Positions 1-8,818 of a stretch of DNA of 64,000 nucleotides are shown piece after piece. Source of the DNA: JAVVHH01 sp964235765. GTDB lineage: Bacteria > Pseudomonadota > Alphaproteobacteria > Acetobacterales > Acetobacteraceae. The stretch's first letter is position 1. Each line of letters starts with the position of its first letter. The position numbers and the translations under genes were made by a program. The notes beneath the pieces were generated by a model. The model was given only the letters and a program-made list of their open reading frames with translations, had not been told where the DNA came from and did not search any database. Location of the stretch: NCBI GenBank assembly GCA_964235765.1, contig CAXSDH010000004.1, positions 1 to 64,000 of the forward strand. The letters run 5' to 3'.

Positions 1-697
<697 letters not shown>

Positions 698-1115
698 TCT
701 CCCCTGCCGCGAAGGACTCCCCGTCCCAAGGCAAGCACCCAATTTCGCAGGGCATGCCGGTCCTTCCCGCCCCAGTTCTCCCCGCGCCTTCGTCCGGCCG
801 TGGAGGCGTTGGCTAAACAAGTCCCGCCGGCAGCTCGAACCGCTCGCGGCCTGATTCGTCGGCAAAGCGGATCGGGCTGGCGATCTGGTCCCACCCCCGA
901 TCTCGAGAATTGCAGCGCGGCCCAGTCCGAGGCCCGTGGTCGAGATCAGCAGGTTGTCCTCGACCGATTGCCGTTCCATCACGGCGCGGCCCTGCGGGAC
1001 GATGCCGATGCCGGCGCGGATGATCGTCTCGGTCGGCAGCCCGTCGATCCGGCGGCCTCGCCAGGTCACCATCCCCGCCTTGGCCCGGCGCTCGCCCACG
1101 ATCGTGTTCAGCAGC

Positions 1116-1170
1116 GTGGTCTTGTCCGCCCCGTTCGGGCCGAACAGGGCCACCGCCTCGCCGGCCACCA
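1116..1170 (+). repeat. 55-bp direct repeat, left copy (contig end)
   Basis: Identical to 1271-1325 and abutting the N run. This looks like an un-collapsed contig overlap rather than biological duplication. Confidence 0.9.
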
Positions 1171-1270
1171 NNNNNNNNNNNNNNNNNNNNNNNNNNNNNN
1201 NNNNNNNNNNNNNNNNNNNNNNNNNNNNNNNNNNNNNNNNNNNNNNNNNNNNNNNNNNNNNNNNNNNNNN
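1171..1270. other. Scaffold gap of exactly 100 N
   Basis: One hundred undetermined bases, the conventional placeholder for a gap of unknown length, bounded by the same 55 bases on each side. The true sequence may contain no missing bases at all. Confidence 0.99.
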
Positions 1271-1325
1271 GTGGTCTTGTCCGCCCCGTTCGGGCCGAAC
1301 AGGGCCACCGCCTCGCCGGCCACCA
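1271..1325 (+). repeat. 55-bp direct repeat, right copy (contig start)
   Basis: Exact copy of 1116-1170 directly after the N run. It encodes the VAGEAVALFGPNGADKT region of the LivF remnant on the minus strand. Confidence 0.9.
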
Positions 1326-1421
1326 AGAGTAGCGGGGCGGTCGCCTATCCGGCGGAAACCACGCGATTTGCAGCGGCAGCATCCTGCGTTAGGCGTTGAC
1401 GGAACGGCGTGGACGGAGCGC

Positions 1422-2219
1422 ATGGCAGTAAAGGGCGGAACAGGCGACGCGAACGACACGGCGCGCGGCACGGTGCGCGCCGTCAGCCGCGCGGTCGCGG
1501 TGCTGCGGGCGTTCCGGCAGAACCAGCCGTCGCTCGGCTTGGCGGAGATCGCGGCCAGCGCGCAACTGGACCGGGCCACCACCCGGCGCATGCTGCTGAC
1601 ACTGATGGACGAAGGGTTGGTGCGGCAGGACACGGTCAGCCAGCGCTACGCCCTGACGCTCCGAGTGCTGGAACTGGCCGCCGCGGTGTCCACCGGCGGC
1701 CTGCGCGAAGAGGCGCGGCCGGTCATGTTGCGCCTGGCCCGGGAAACCGGAGCGACCGTGTTCCTGAGCGTCGCGGGCACGCCCGGGGCGCTCTGCCTCG
1801 AACGTATCGACGGCCACGACCCGGTGCAGGTGAAGTGGTGGGCCGTCGGGTCCCATATGCCGTGGAACTGCGGGGCCGGCCCTCGGCTGCTGCTGGCGCA
1901 CATGCCGTTGGCGGAAGTGACGGCTGCCCTGCGCCACGCCGTCATGCTGACAGCACACAGCGAAACCGACGTCCAAGCTTTGCTGACCCACCTGGCCGAG
2001 GTGCGCCGCCGCGGCTTCGAAGTGACGGTGGACGATGTCACCATCGGACTCAGCGCCATTGCGGTGCCGGTCGGCACGCCGGCCAACCCAGTGGCGGCCC
2101 TCAGCATCGGCGGGCTGACCGACAGCTTGCTGGACGGGACGGGGGCGCCGCGCCACGTCGCCGCGCTGCTGGAAGCAGCCCGTGACATCACGGCGCACCT
2201 GCGCGCTCATTTCATCTGA
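1422..2219 (+). CDS. IclR family transcriptional regulator
   Basis: A 265-residue DNA-binding regulator with the usual two-part build. An N-terminal winged helix-turn-helix (about residues 20-80, with LGLAEIAASAQLDRATTRRMLLTL) is followed by an effector-binding domain (about 95-260). The ATG at 1422 was chosen because it gives family length and a GGACGGAGC stretch precedes it; the open frame extends upstream across the gap without similarity. It lies 97 bases in front of the dehydratase-lyase-transporter operon on the same strand, so it is the natural candidate for its local control, with a ligand that is probably the imported acid. Confidence 0.9.
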   Translation: MAVKGGTGDANDTARGTVRAVSRAVAVLRAFRQNQPSLGLAEIAASAQLDRATTRRMLLTLMDEGLVRQDTVSQRYALTLRVLELAAAVSTGGLREEARPVMLRLARETGATVFLSVAGTPGALCLERIDGHDPVQVKWWAVGSHMPWNCGAGPRLLLAHMPLAEVTAALRHAVMLTAHSETDVQALLTHLAEVRRRGFEVTVDDVTIGLSAIAVPVGTPANPVAALSIGGLTDSLLDGTGAPRHVAALLEAARDITAHLRAHFI

Positions 2220-2233
2220 TGAAACTTGTTTTG

Positions 2234-2250
2234 TCTGTTGCATGGACAGA
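2234..2250. promoter_or_regulatory. Short inverted repeat, possible IclR operator
   Basis: TCTGT-7 bases-ACAGA lies 67 bases before the dehydratase start and just downstream of iclR. The arms are only 5 bp, so this is a weak candidate; position is the main argument. Confidence 0.3.
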
Positions 2251-2316
2251 ACCGGACGCGCTAGCCTCGGCCTAATGATAGCAAGATAGCTGGCAAAGCA
2301 GGTTGGGAGGGTTCGC

Positions 2317-3573
2317 ATGGGCTTCACGCTCGCCGAGAAGGTTCTCGCACGGGTATCGGGGCGACACTCGGTGCGGGCCGGCGAGGAGGTCATGGCCAAG
2401 CCGGACTTCGTGGTGGTGTACGACTTCCCCGGCTACACCGATGTCATCTTCAGGCAGATGAAGCAGGATTTCGGCATCCAGAAAATCCCGGAGCCTGAGC
2501 GCTACGCCATCTTCATCGACCACATGGTCCCCGTCGCCACCCCGGCGGAGGAGCAGTTGCACATCCAAACGCGCGAATGGTGCAGGGATAACGAGGTTGC
2601 GCTGTACGAGCGCCGGGGCATCGGGCACCAGGTCAGCGCGGAGCTGGGCTATGCCACGCCGGGCGCGTTCGTGGTGCATTTCGACGGACATATCAGCCAG
2701 CTCGGCGCCTTCGGCACGCTGGCAATCGGCCTCCGCCGCAACATCCTCGAGGCGTTCGTGCGGGAACGCGTGTCGCTCAAGGTGCCGGAAACCACCCGCA
2801 TCAACCTCACCGGCGCGTTGCAGCCGGGCGTGATGGCGCGGGACGTGTTCCACCACATCGTGCGGGTGCTGGGGCCGAGTTCCTGCCGGTTCCAGGTGAT
2901 GGAGGTAGGCGGCCCCGCTCTGGCCGGCATCTCCATAGAAGGGCGGCAGGTGATCTGCGGCCTGGCCATGTTCACGGGCGCGGTCACTGCGGTGATCAAC
3001 CCGGACGAGCTGACGCTGGCCTACTCCGCCCCACGCGCGCGGGCCGCGATCGAGCCGGTATACAGCGACGCCGACGCAACCTATGCCGCCGTGCACGACA
3101 TCGACCTGTCGAACCTGGAACCGATCATCGTGATCCCGCCCAACCCGGCCAACACCCGGAACTTGGTGGATCACACGGGTCTGTCTGTGCAATCAGGCTA
3201 CCTGGGCAGTTGCGCCAGCGGCCGGCTGGAAGACCTGCGCATCGCTGCGCAAATCCTGAAGGGCCGCCGGGTGGCGGACGGGTTCTCCCTGCACGTCATC
3301 CCGACTTCGCAGGACATCATGGCGCAGGCGGCGAACGAGGGGCTGATCGGCACGCTGGTGCAGGCCGGCGCGTTCACCAGCAGCCCGAGCTGCGACTACT
3401 GTTTCGGCCGCATCGCCACCATGACCGCCGGGCAGCGCGCGGTATCCACCGGCACGCTCAACGTGGCGGGCCGGATGGGCAGCCCGGACTCCGAGATCTA
3501 TCTGTGCAACGCGGCGGTGGTGGCGGCCTCGGCAATCGAGGGCCGCATCGCCGACCCCCGCAAGTATCTTTGA
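2317..3573 (+). CDS. Aconitase-family dehydratase large subunit (LeuC/DmdA-like)
   Basis: Predicted iron-sulfur hydro-lyase subunit, 418 residues, the length of archaeal-type isopropylmalate isomerase large subunits. The three [4Fe-4S] ligands are visible: Cys299 in GSCASGR and Cys359/Cys362 in SCDYCFGR. The substrate-binding DHMVP motif lies near residue 70. A GGGAGG Shine-Dalgarno precedes the ATG. It is followed 22 bases later by its small subunit and then a PEP-mutase-family lyase. That trio resembles 2,3-dimethylmalate dehydratase plus dimethylmalate lyase (DmdAB-Dml) more than leucine synthesis; there is no leuA or leuB nearby. The real substrate is inferred to be an alkylmalate or alkylmaleate, not proven. 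Confidence 0.85.
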   Translation: MGFTLAEKVLARVSGRHSVRAGEEVMAKPDFVVVYDFPGYTDVIFRQMKQDFGIQKIPEPERYAIFIDHMVPVATPAEEQLHIQTREWCRDNEVALYERRGIGHQVSAELGYATPGAFVVHFDGHISQLGAFGTLAIGLRRNILEAFVRERVSLKVPETTRINLTGALQPGVMARDVFHHIVRVLGPSSCRFQVMEVGGPALAGISIEGRQVICGLAMFTGAVTAVINPDELTLAYSAPRARAAIEPVYSDADATYAAVHDIDLSNLEPIIVIPPNPANTRNLVDHTGLSVQSGYLGSCASGRLEDLRIAAQILKGRRVADGFSLHVIPTSQDIMAQAANEGLIGTLVQAGAFTSSPSCDYCFGRIATMTAGQRAVSTGTLNVAGRMGSPDSEIYLCNAAVVAASAIEGRIADPRKYL

Positions 3574-3595
3574 CGCGCCGAGAGGGGACGAAGCG

Positions 3596-4117
3596 ATGGC
3601 GCTGGAACCGATCCGCGGCCGGGTGGCATGGATATTCACTGAAGAGAACTTCGACGTTGACCAGATCGTCGGCGTGAAGAACATCAAGATCACCGATGTG
3701 GCGGAATTGGCCAAGCTCGCCATGCACTCCTACGACCCGGACTTCGCCAGCAGCGTGAAGCCAGGCGACGTGGTGGTCGGCGCCGCCAACTTCGGATACG
3801 GCCACCCGCACTACCCGCCATTGCGCGCATTGCGCCATCTTGGCGTCTCGGCAGTGATCGCAGAAAGCTTCTCTCCCGGTTTCTGGCGCGGGGAGATCAG
3901 CATGGGCACGCCGCTCGTTCCCTGCCCCGGCATCCTCAACTTCGTCCGCCGCTGGGACGAGGTCGAGGTGGACTGGGCCGGCGGCGTAGTGCGGAACCAC
4001 CGCACCGGTGCCGTGCAGCCGCTCGAGGCGCTGTCGGTCGGTGACCGCGAGATGCTCGAAACCGGCGGCCTGCTGCCATACCTCAAGCGCGCCCTGGCCG
4101 CGGGCGCGCCGGCCTGA
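3596..4117 (+). CDS. Aconitase-family dehydratase small subunit (LeuD/DmdB-like), divergent active-site loop
   Basis: A 173-residue swivel-domain partner of the preceding large subunit. It begins with the family pattern GRVAWIF...NFDVDQIVG and has the GDVVVGAANFGYG segment. Where LeuD and aconitase carry the NFGCGSSRE loop that supplies the catalytic Ser and substrate-binding Arg, this protein has NFGYGHPHYP (about residues 65-74). The loop chemistry is therefore changed, which argues for a different substrate from isopropylmalate. A GAGGGGAC ribosome site precedes the ATG. It shares an operon with the flanking genes. Confidence 0.8.
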   Translation: MALEPIRGRVAWIFTEENFDVDQIVGVKNIKITDVAELAKLAMHSYDPDFASSVKPGDVVVGAANFGYGHPHYPPLRALRHLGVSAVIAESFSPGFWRGEISMGTPLVPCPGILNFVRRWDEVEVDWAGGVVRNHRTGAVQPLEALSVGDREMLETGGLLPYLKRALAAGAPA

Positions 4118-4145
4118 CCAACTGAGCAAGAAAGGAAGCAGTGCC

Positions 4146-5033
4146 ATGCAGCAAAGGAAGATGCTCCGCGAGAAGCTGGCGAGCCGCCGCACCATCTGGT
4201 CGGCCGGCGCCTACGACGCGCTGAGCGCCAAGATGATCGAGGCCGCGGGCTTCGATGCCTTGCTGACCACGGGGTTCGGCATCTCCGCCTCCATGCTCGG
4301 GCAGCCAGACGTCGAGCTGTACACCATGACGGAGAACCTGAACGTCGTGCGCCAGATCGTGGCCGCGGTAGACATCCCGGTCGTGGCCGATTGCGACACC
4401 GGCTATGGCAACGCCGTCAACGTCATGCGCACGGTACGCGAGTTCGAGCAGGCGGGTGTCGCGGCGGTAATCCTGGAAGACCAGGTCGTGCCGAAGCGCT
4501 GCCCCGCGATTGCCAACGTGGTCGAGGTGCTGCCGATGAATGAGGGTGTGGCCAAGATACGCGCCGCCGAAGAGGCCCGCCGCGACCCCGACCTGGTGAT
4601 CATCGCGCGCACGGACGCGCCGACCGAGGCCGAGTCGCTCGAACGCATGCGCGCCTATGTCGAGGCCGGGGCGGACATGGTCCAGCCGATCTCCAAGACG
4701 TTCAAGGACGCGGCGATGCTGAAGCGCCTGAAGCTCGCAGCGGGCGTGCCCGTGTCGTTGCAGGTGCTGGGCTGGCTTGAGGGATTGACGCCGGATGAGC
4801 TGGGGGAGCTGTCCGGCATGGCAACTTTCCCGCTGGTGCCGCTGATGACGGTGGCGCACGCGCTGCGCACCAACCTGGCGGCCTTGGCCAGCGCCAGGAA
4901 CACCGGCAACCTGCCGCTGCCCCGGATGGAGCACAAGCCGTTCGCCGACCTGCTCGGCTTCGCCAAGATACAGGACATCCAGCACCGGCTTCTGCCAGAA
5001 GCGCCGGCCTGGCCCGGCCGCAAGGCCGGCTGA
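4146..5033 (+). CDS. Isocitrate lyase/PEP mutase family lyase (dimethylmalate lyase-like)
   Basis: TIM-barrel enzyme of 295 residues expected to cleave a C-C bond in a 2-hydroxy dicarboxylate, giving pyruvate or a related oxoacid. Metal-site residues are clear: DCDTGYGN (Asp82, Asp84), Glu111 in ILEDQ, and the gating-loop Cys119 in PKRCP that marks lyases rather than phosphonate mutases. N-terminal SAGAYDALSAKM is typical of the carboxyphosphonoenolpyruvate mutase/Dml branch. The ATG at 4146 has an AGGAAG site; the open frame continues upstream without similarity. Oxaloacetate decarboxylase or methylisocitrate lyase activity are alternatives. Confidence 0.85.
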   Translation: MQQRKMLREKLASRRTIWSAGAYDALSAKMIEAAGFDALLTTGFGISASMLGQPDVELYTMTENLNVVRQIVAAVDIPVVADCDTGYGNAVNVMRTVREFEQAGVAAVILEDQVVPKRCPAIANVVEVLPMNEGVAKIRAAEEARRDPDLVIIARTDAPTEAESLERMRAYVEAGADMVQPISKTFKDAAMLKRLKLAAGVPVSLQVLGWLEGLTPDELGELSGMATFPLVPLMTVAHALRTNLAALASARNTGNLPLPRMEHKPFADLLGFAKIQDIQHRLLPEAPAWPGRKAG

Positions 5034-5099
5034 TCCACGCCCGCCGCGGGAAGGCAGGGGCTTCAAGAACGCGCGCAACCGCGCATGAGGGGGAAAACG

Positions 5100-6236
5100 A
5101 TGAAGAAGCGTTCTGCCTGGCTGCTGGCCGGGGTTGTCGCGTTGGCACCTGTCACGGCCCAGGCCGCGGTGCCACCTGGCGACTACCGGGTGGGATTCAT
5201 CACGGACAGCACGGGGCCGCTCGCGGCGGCCGGGCTTTCCTACACGCACGGCGCGGAACTGGCTGCCGCGGAAGTCACCGCCGTCGAGTACATCGCGCAC
5301 GGCGCCAAGTTGTCGCTGGACATCAAGGAAGCGGCCGGGGACGCGGCCCGGTCCATCCAGGACATGCACCAGTTCCTGGCCGACCGCCGCATCCTGGCAA
5401 CGAGCTGCTGCATCCTGTCGGCGATCGTCAACTCGCTAAAGCCGGTGGTGGCGGCCAAGATCGCGCTGGTGGTCTATGGCGCCACGGCGCCCGGCCTTCC
5501 GGCACTGCCCTGGGTATACAGCGTGACTGCACTGCCAGGCCCGAAGGACACCGAGACCGCCGCCACCGTGGCCAAGGCGCTGAAGCCCAAGACCGTCGCC
5601 TACTTCGTCTCGGCCGACAACGACGCGTTCAAGGCCCGCATGGCTGCGGCGGAGAAGGCGGTGATGGAAACCGGCGCCAAGACAGCCGCCGTGATCAGCG
5701 TGCTCGGCACGGATACCGACTTCACTGCGCCGGCGACGCAGGCCATGGGCGCGAACCCCGAGATGATCATGGTTTACGCCACGCAGACCCCGACTGCGGG
5801 CATCATCGCGGCGCTGCGCGCGCGCGGCTTCAAAGGCACCATCGTCGGCAACGACGTGTTGGCGCCTGCCGCGATCTGGAAGAAAATCGGCGCACCGCTG
5901 GTCGGCGTGCCCTTCCCGCTCAGCTTTTCGCCGGACGTGAACCAGTCGGCGGAGGCCAAGTCGTTCGTTGCCGCATACCAGAAGCAGTATGGCGCTGCCC
6001 CCGACCTGTATGCCGCCCAAGGCTACGAGGCGTTATGGCTGATCGCGCAGGCTTTGCGCTCCATGGATGGCCAGCCCACGCGGGAAGGCCTGGCGGAGGC
6101 GCTGTCGCGCCAGACCGCCATCGACCACAACGTGTACGGCGGGCTGGCGGTTAAGGACGGCCAAGCCGAGGTGGTCGGGCTGACCATCGTGAACTGGACA
6201 GCGGACGGCACTCTGGCCCCTTGGAAGGCGCCGTAA
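5100..6236 (+). CDS. Periplasmic substrate-binding protein, LivK type (Peripla_BP_6)
   Basis: Binds the transported solute in the periplasm for the permeases that follow. It is a 378-residue protein with a signal peptide (MKKRSAWLLAG...AQA, cleavage near residue 22) and the mature start YRVGFITDSTGPLAAAG, typical of type-I binding proteins of the HAAT family. An ATG at 5085 is also in frame, but AGGGGG inside that stretch is the ribosome site for the ATG at 5100. Binding proteins of this family serve amino acids, amides, aromatic acids and short acids. The operon context favours the dehydratase substrate. Confidence 0.9.
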   Translation: MKKRSAWLLAGVVALAPVTAQAAVPPGDYRVGFITDSTGPLAAAGLSYTHGAELAAAEVTAVEYIAHGAKLSLDIKEAAGDAARSIQDMHQFLADRRILATSCCILSAIVNSLKPVVAAKIALVVYGATAPGLPALPWVYSVTALPGPKDTETAATVAKALKPKTVAYFVSADNDAFKARMAAAEKAVMETGAKTAAVISVLGTDTDFTAPATQAMGANPEMIMVYATQTPTAGIIAALRARGFKGTIVGNDVLAPAAIWKKIGAPLVGVPFPLSFSPDVNQSAEAKSFVAAYQKQYGAAPDLYAAQGYEALWLIAQALRSMDGQPTREGLAEALSRQTAIDHNVYGGLAVKDGQAEVVGLTIVNWTADGTLAPWKAP

Positions 6237-6242
6237 GCGCCG

Positions 6243-7130
6243 ATGCAGCTTTTCTTGGAGCAGGTGGTCAATGGCTGCGCGATCGGCTCGTTATACGGCC
6301 TGTTCGCGATCGGCTTCGGCCTGGTGTTCTCCACCCTTGGCATCCTGAACGCCGCCCACGGCACCTACGCCAGCTTCGCCGCCATCGCCGCCTATTACGC
6401 GGCGACGGCGCTGCGGCTGCCATTCGTGCCGTCCCTGGCGGCGGGCGTGCTTGCGGGAGCGGTGCTGGCCGTTCTGGTGGACCAGATCGCTTTCCAGCCG
6501 CTGCGCCGCCATCGCGCCGGCATGCTCGGCGCGCTGATCACCTCCATCGCGTCTTGGATGATCCTCGACAGCCTGGCCGGCCTTGCCACCGGGCAGGAAA
6601 GTCTCAGCTTCCCCGCCGGCACCTACCCGGCCGGAGTCCTGATGGTGGGCAGCGTGCCGCTGCCATCCATGCAGCTGATCGCCATCGCGTCCCTGCTGGT
6701 CGTCACCGCGGCGGTCCATTGGCTGATCGCGCATTCTCGCCTGGGTGCGGCGATGCGGGCAGTCGGCTGGAACGAGGCGGCCGCGCAGATCGGTGGCGTC
6801 GACCCCCGCCTCGTGATCCTGGCCACGGCGTCGCTGGCCGGCGCCACGTCCGCCCTGGCGGGCGTGCTCGCCGGCATCAGCACCAACAACGTCTCTGCCA
6901 CGCTCGGCGAAGGCATGCTGCTGAAGGGCTTCGCCGCGGTCGTGGTGGGCGGCTATGACGACGTGCGCGGCGCCGCCGTGGCTGGCGTCGGCCTGGGCGT
7001 GGCCGAGGTGCTGTCCGCACAGTACATCTCCACCAGCATGCGCGACGCGATCACCTACGCGCTGCTGCTCGGCTTTTTGGTGCTCCGGCCGCGGGGCCTG
7101 TTCGGCCGCACCTCTTTCGTGCGGGCCTGA
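6243..7130 (+). CDS. Branched-chain amino acid type ABC permease (LivH-like)
   Basis: Integral membrane permease of 295 residues, starting 6 bases after the binding-protein gene. It opens with the family pattern QVVNGCAIGSLYGLFAIGFGLVFSTLGILNAAHG and carries about eight hydrophobic segments, ending LRPRGLFGR as LivH proteins do. It forms the heterodimeric channel with the next gene product. Confidence 0.92.
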   Translation: MQLFLEQVVNGCAIGSLYGLFAIGFGLVFSTLGILNAAHGTYASFAAIAAYYAATALRLPFVPSLAAGVLAGAVLAVLVDQIAFQPLRRHRAGMLGALITSIASWMILDSLAGLATGQESLSFPAGTYPAGVLMVGSVPLPSMQLIAIASLLVVTAAVHWLIAHSRLGAAMRAVGWNEAAAQIGGVDPRLVILATASLAGATSALAGVLAGISTNNVSATLGEGMLLKGFAAVVVGGYDDVRGAAVAGVGLGVAEVLSAQYISTSMRDAITYALLLGFLVLRPRGLFGRTSFVRA

Positions 7131-7133
7131 ACC

Positions 7134-7997
7134 TTGGAACTGGTGCTCGACTGGTGGGCCGCCTACGAGAGCACGCTGGCTTTTGCCTTGGTCAATGCCT
7201 TCTTTGCGCTCAGCACCTTCGCCGTGATGTCCACAGGTATCCTGTCCTTCGCGACGGTGGCGTTCGCGGCGGTGGGCGGGTTCCTGGGCGTGCAGTTGCT
7301 CAACGTGCTTGGCCTGCCGTTATGGCTGGTGCTGCCGGCGAGCGCGCTCGCCGGCTGTGCCGCATCGGTGCTGGTGTCGATCGTGTTCCTGCGGCTGGAA
7401 AGCCACTGGCTCGCACTGGCCAGCTTGGCGCTGATCCTGATCACCCGCATCCTGGTGCTGAACGCCCCGGCGCTGACCGGCGGGGTGAACGGGCTGGGCG
7501 TGCCGCTGGAGGCGCCGCTCTGGTTGCTGGCGCTGCTGCTCGCCCTCGCGGCGGCGGTATTCTGGCGCTTGTCGGCATCGTGGTACGGCGTCGCGGCACG
7601 GGCCGTGCGGGAGGACCCGGCCGTCGCCTCCAGCCTGGGGATCGCGCCCAAGCAGGTGCAGTTCGTGGCCTTCGCCATCAGCGGCGCGGTGGGCGGGCTT
7701 GGCGGCGTGCTGCTGGCGATGGTGCTACGATTCGTCTCGCCGGAAACCTACTACATCAACATCGCCTTCACGATGATCGCGGCCGTCGTGCTCGGCGGCT
7801 CGTACCATTGGGCCGGCGCGATCGTGGGCGCACTGGTCTTCACCGCCTTGCCCGTCGTCATGCAGGCGATGGTGCCACAGGTGCAGAACGTCGCCAACGG
7901 CGTGGCGCTGCTGCTGATCATGATCGTGCTGCCGCGCGGGCTGGTCGATCCCCGCGCCTGGCGGGTCCGCCGCGCGTTGAAGGTGGCCCGGCAGTGA
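7134..7997 (+). CDS. Branched-chain amino acid type ABC permease (LivM-like)
   Basis: Second channel subunit, 287 residues, multi-spanning. Typical elements are GILSFATVAFAAVGGF near the start and VREDPAVASSLGIAPKQVQFVAFAISGAVGGLGG near residue 160, followed by VVLGGSYHWAGAIVGA. The start is a TTG three bases after the LivH stop codon; no ATG fits better. Its stop overlaps the GTG of the next gene (GTGA). Confidence 0.9.
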   Translation: MELVLDWWAAYESTLAFALVNAFFALSTFAVMSTGILSFATVAFAAVGGFLGVQLLNVLGLPLWLVLPASALAGCAASVLVSIVFLRLESHWLALASLALILITRILVLNAPALTGGVNGLGVPLEAPLWLLALLLALAAAVFWRLSASWYGVAARAVREDPAVASSLGIAPKQVQFVAFAISGAVGGLGGVLLAMVLRFVSPETYYINIAFTMIAAVVLGGSYHWAGAIVGALVFTALPVVMQAMVPQVQNVANGVALLLIMIVLPRGLVDPRAWRVRRALKVARQ

Positions 7998-8818
7998 CCC
8001 CTGAAATCCCCATGCTGGAGCTGCGCGGGGTCGGCAAGTCGTTCGGCGGGGTGCATGCCGTGTCCGACCTGTCTTTCGCGATCGGGCGCGGCGCCGTGGC
8101 CGGGCTGATGGGGCCGAACGGCGCGGGCAAGACCACCGTCATCAACCTGATCACCGCGCTGCTTCCGATAGACCGCGGGAGCATCGTGCTCGACGGCGGC
8201 GACCTGTCCGGCTTGGCGCCGCACGGCATCGCTGGACGCGGGATCGGCCGCACCTACCAGAACGTGCGGCTGTTCAGCGGCATGACGTCGCTGGAGCAGG
8301 TGGTGGCCGGCTGCTTCCTACGGCGCGGCACGTCCATGCTGGCCTCCTTCTTCGGCTCGCCCGCGGCCCGCCGCGCAGCCCGGCGCACCGAGGGGGAGGC
8401 GATGGCGCTGCTGGACCGCGTGGGCATGGCGGATCGCGCCCACCTGCTGGCCGAAGCCTTGTCATACGGGGAGCAGCGGCGGATCGAGATCGCCCGCGCA
8501 CTGGGAGCGCAACCCAAGCTGCTGCTGCTGGACGAACCGACTGCCGGCATGAACGCCGCAGAGTCGGAGGTGATCGGCCGTCTGCTGCACGAGCTGCGCG
8601 ACGCCGGGCTGACGATACTGATGGTGGAGCACAACGTCCGGTTAGTGAGCGACTTCTGCGACCATGTCGCCGTGGTCAGCTTCGGCCGCAAGCTGACGGA
8701 GGGCACGCCGGCCGAATGCCTGGCCCACCCCGCCGTGCAGGAGGCCTATTTCGGCCGCAAGCAGCCGGCCGCATACGAAAGCAAAACCAATGCTGAGCGT
8801 TTGCGGGCTTACGGCTAG
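7994..8818 (+). CDS. Branched-chain amino acid type ABC ATPase (LivG-like)
   Basis: ATPase of 274 residues. Walker A is GPNGAGKTT, followed by the LivG-specific GIGRTYQNVRLF, a signature read as LSYGEQRR, Walker B LLLLDEPTAGMN and switch His in MVEHNV. The GTG at 7994 overlaps the preceding stop codon; an internal ATG at 8012 is an alternative start. The C-terminal tail overlaps the start of the next gene by 29 bases. Confidence 0.92.
   Translation: MTPEIPMLELRGVGKSFGGVHAVSDLSFAIGRGAVAGLMGPNGAGKTTVINLITALLPIDRGSIVLDGGDLSGLAPHGIAGRGIGRTYQNVRLFSGMTSLEQVVAGCFLRRGTSMLASFFGSPAARRAARRTEGEAMALLDRVGMADRAHLLAEALSYGEQRRIEIARALGAQPKLLLLDEPTAGMNAAESEVIGRLLHELRDAGLTILMVEHNVRLVSDFCDHVAVVSFGRKLTEGTPAECLAHPAVQEAYFGRKQPAAYESKTNAERLRAYG

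Larger units (their letters stand above)
900..1335 (-). pseudogene. Decayed LivF-type ABC ATPase fragment, interrupted by assembly gap
   Basis: The minus strand reads as the N-terminal third of a branched-chain amino acid type ATPase: GPNGADKTTLLNTIVG, then RGRRIDGLP, IGIVPQGRAV and VEDNLLI. Similarity stops near base 900, so the signature motif, Walker B and H-loop are missing. Upstream the frame closes with a TAG near 1336 only a few codons before the Walker A region, so there is no proper N-terminus. Walker A has Asp where Gly is invariant (GADKT rather than GAGKT). It is a gene remnant. The rest of the 698-1421 stretch shows no other gene I can support. Confidence 0.75.

Noticed and set aside
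2272..3192. A 306-codon minus-strand frame over the dehydratase gene
   Set aside because: Antisense shadow; the plus-strand frame has the iron-sulfur cysteines, a ribosome site and operon continuity.
7154..7993. Upstream extension of the LivG-like ATPase frame through livM
   Set aside because: The extension is Arg/Gly-rich and out of phase with the clear LivM permease; the ATPase begins at GTG 7994.
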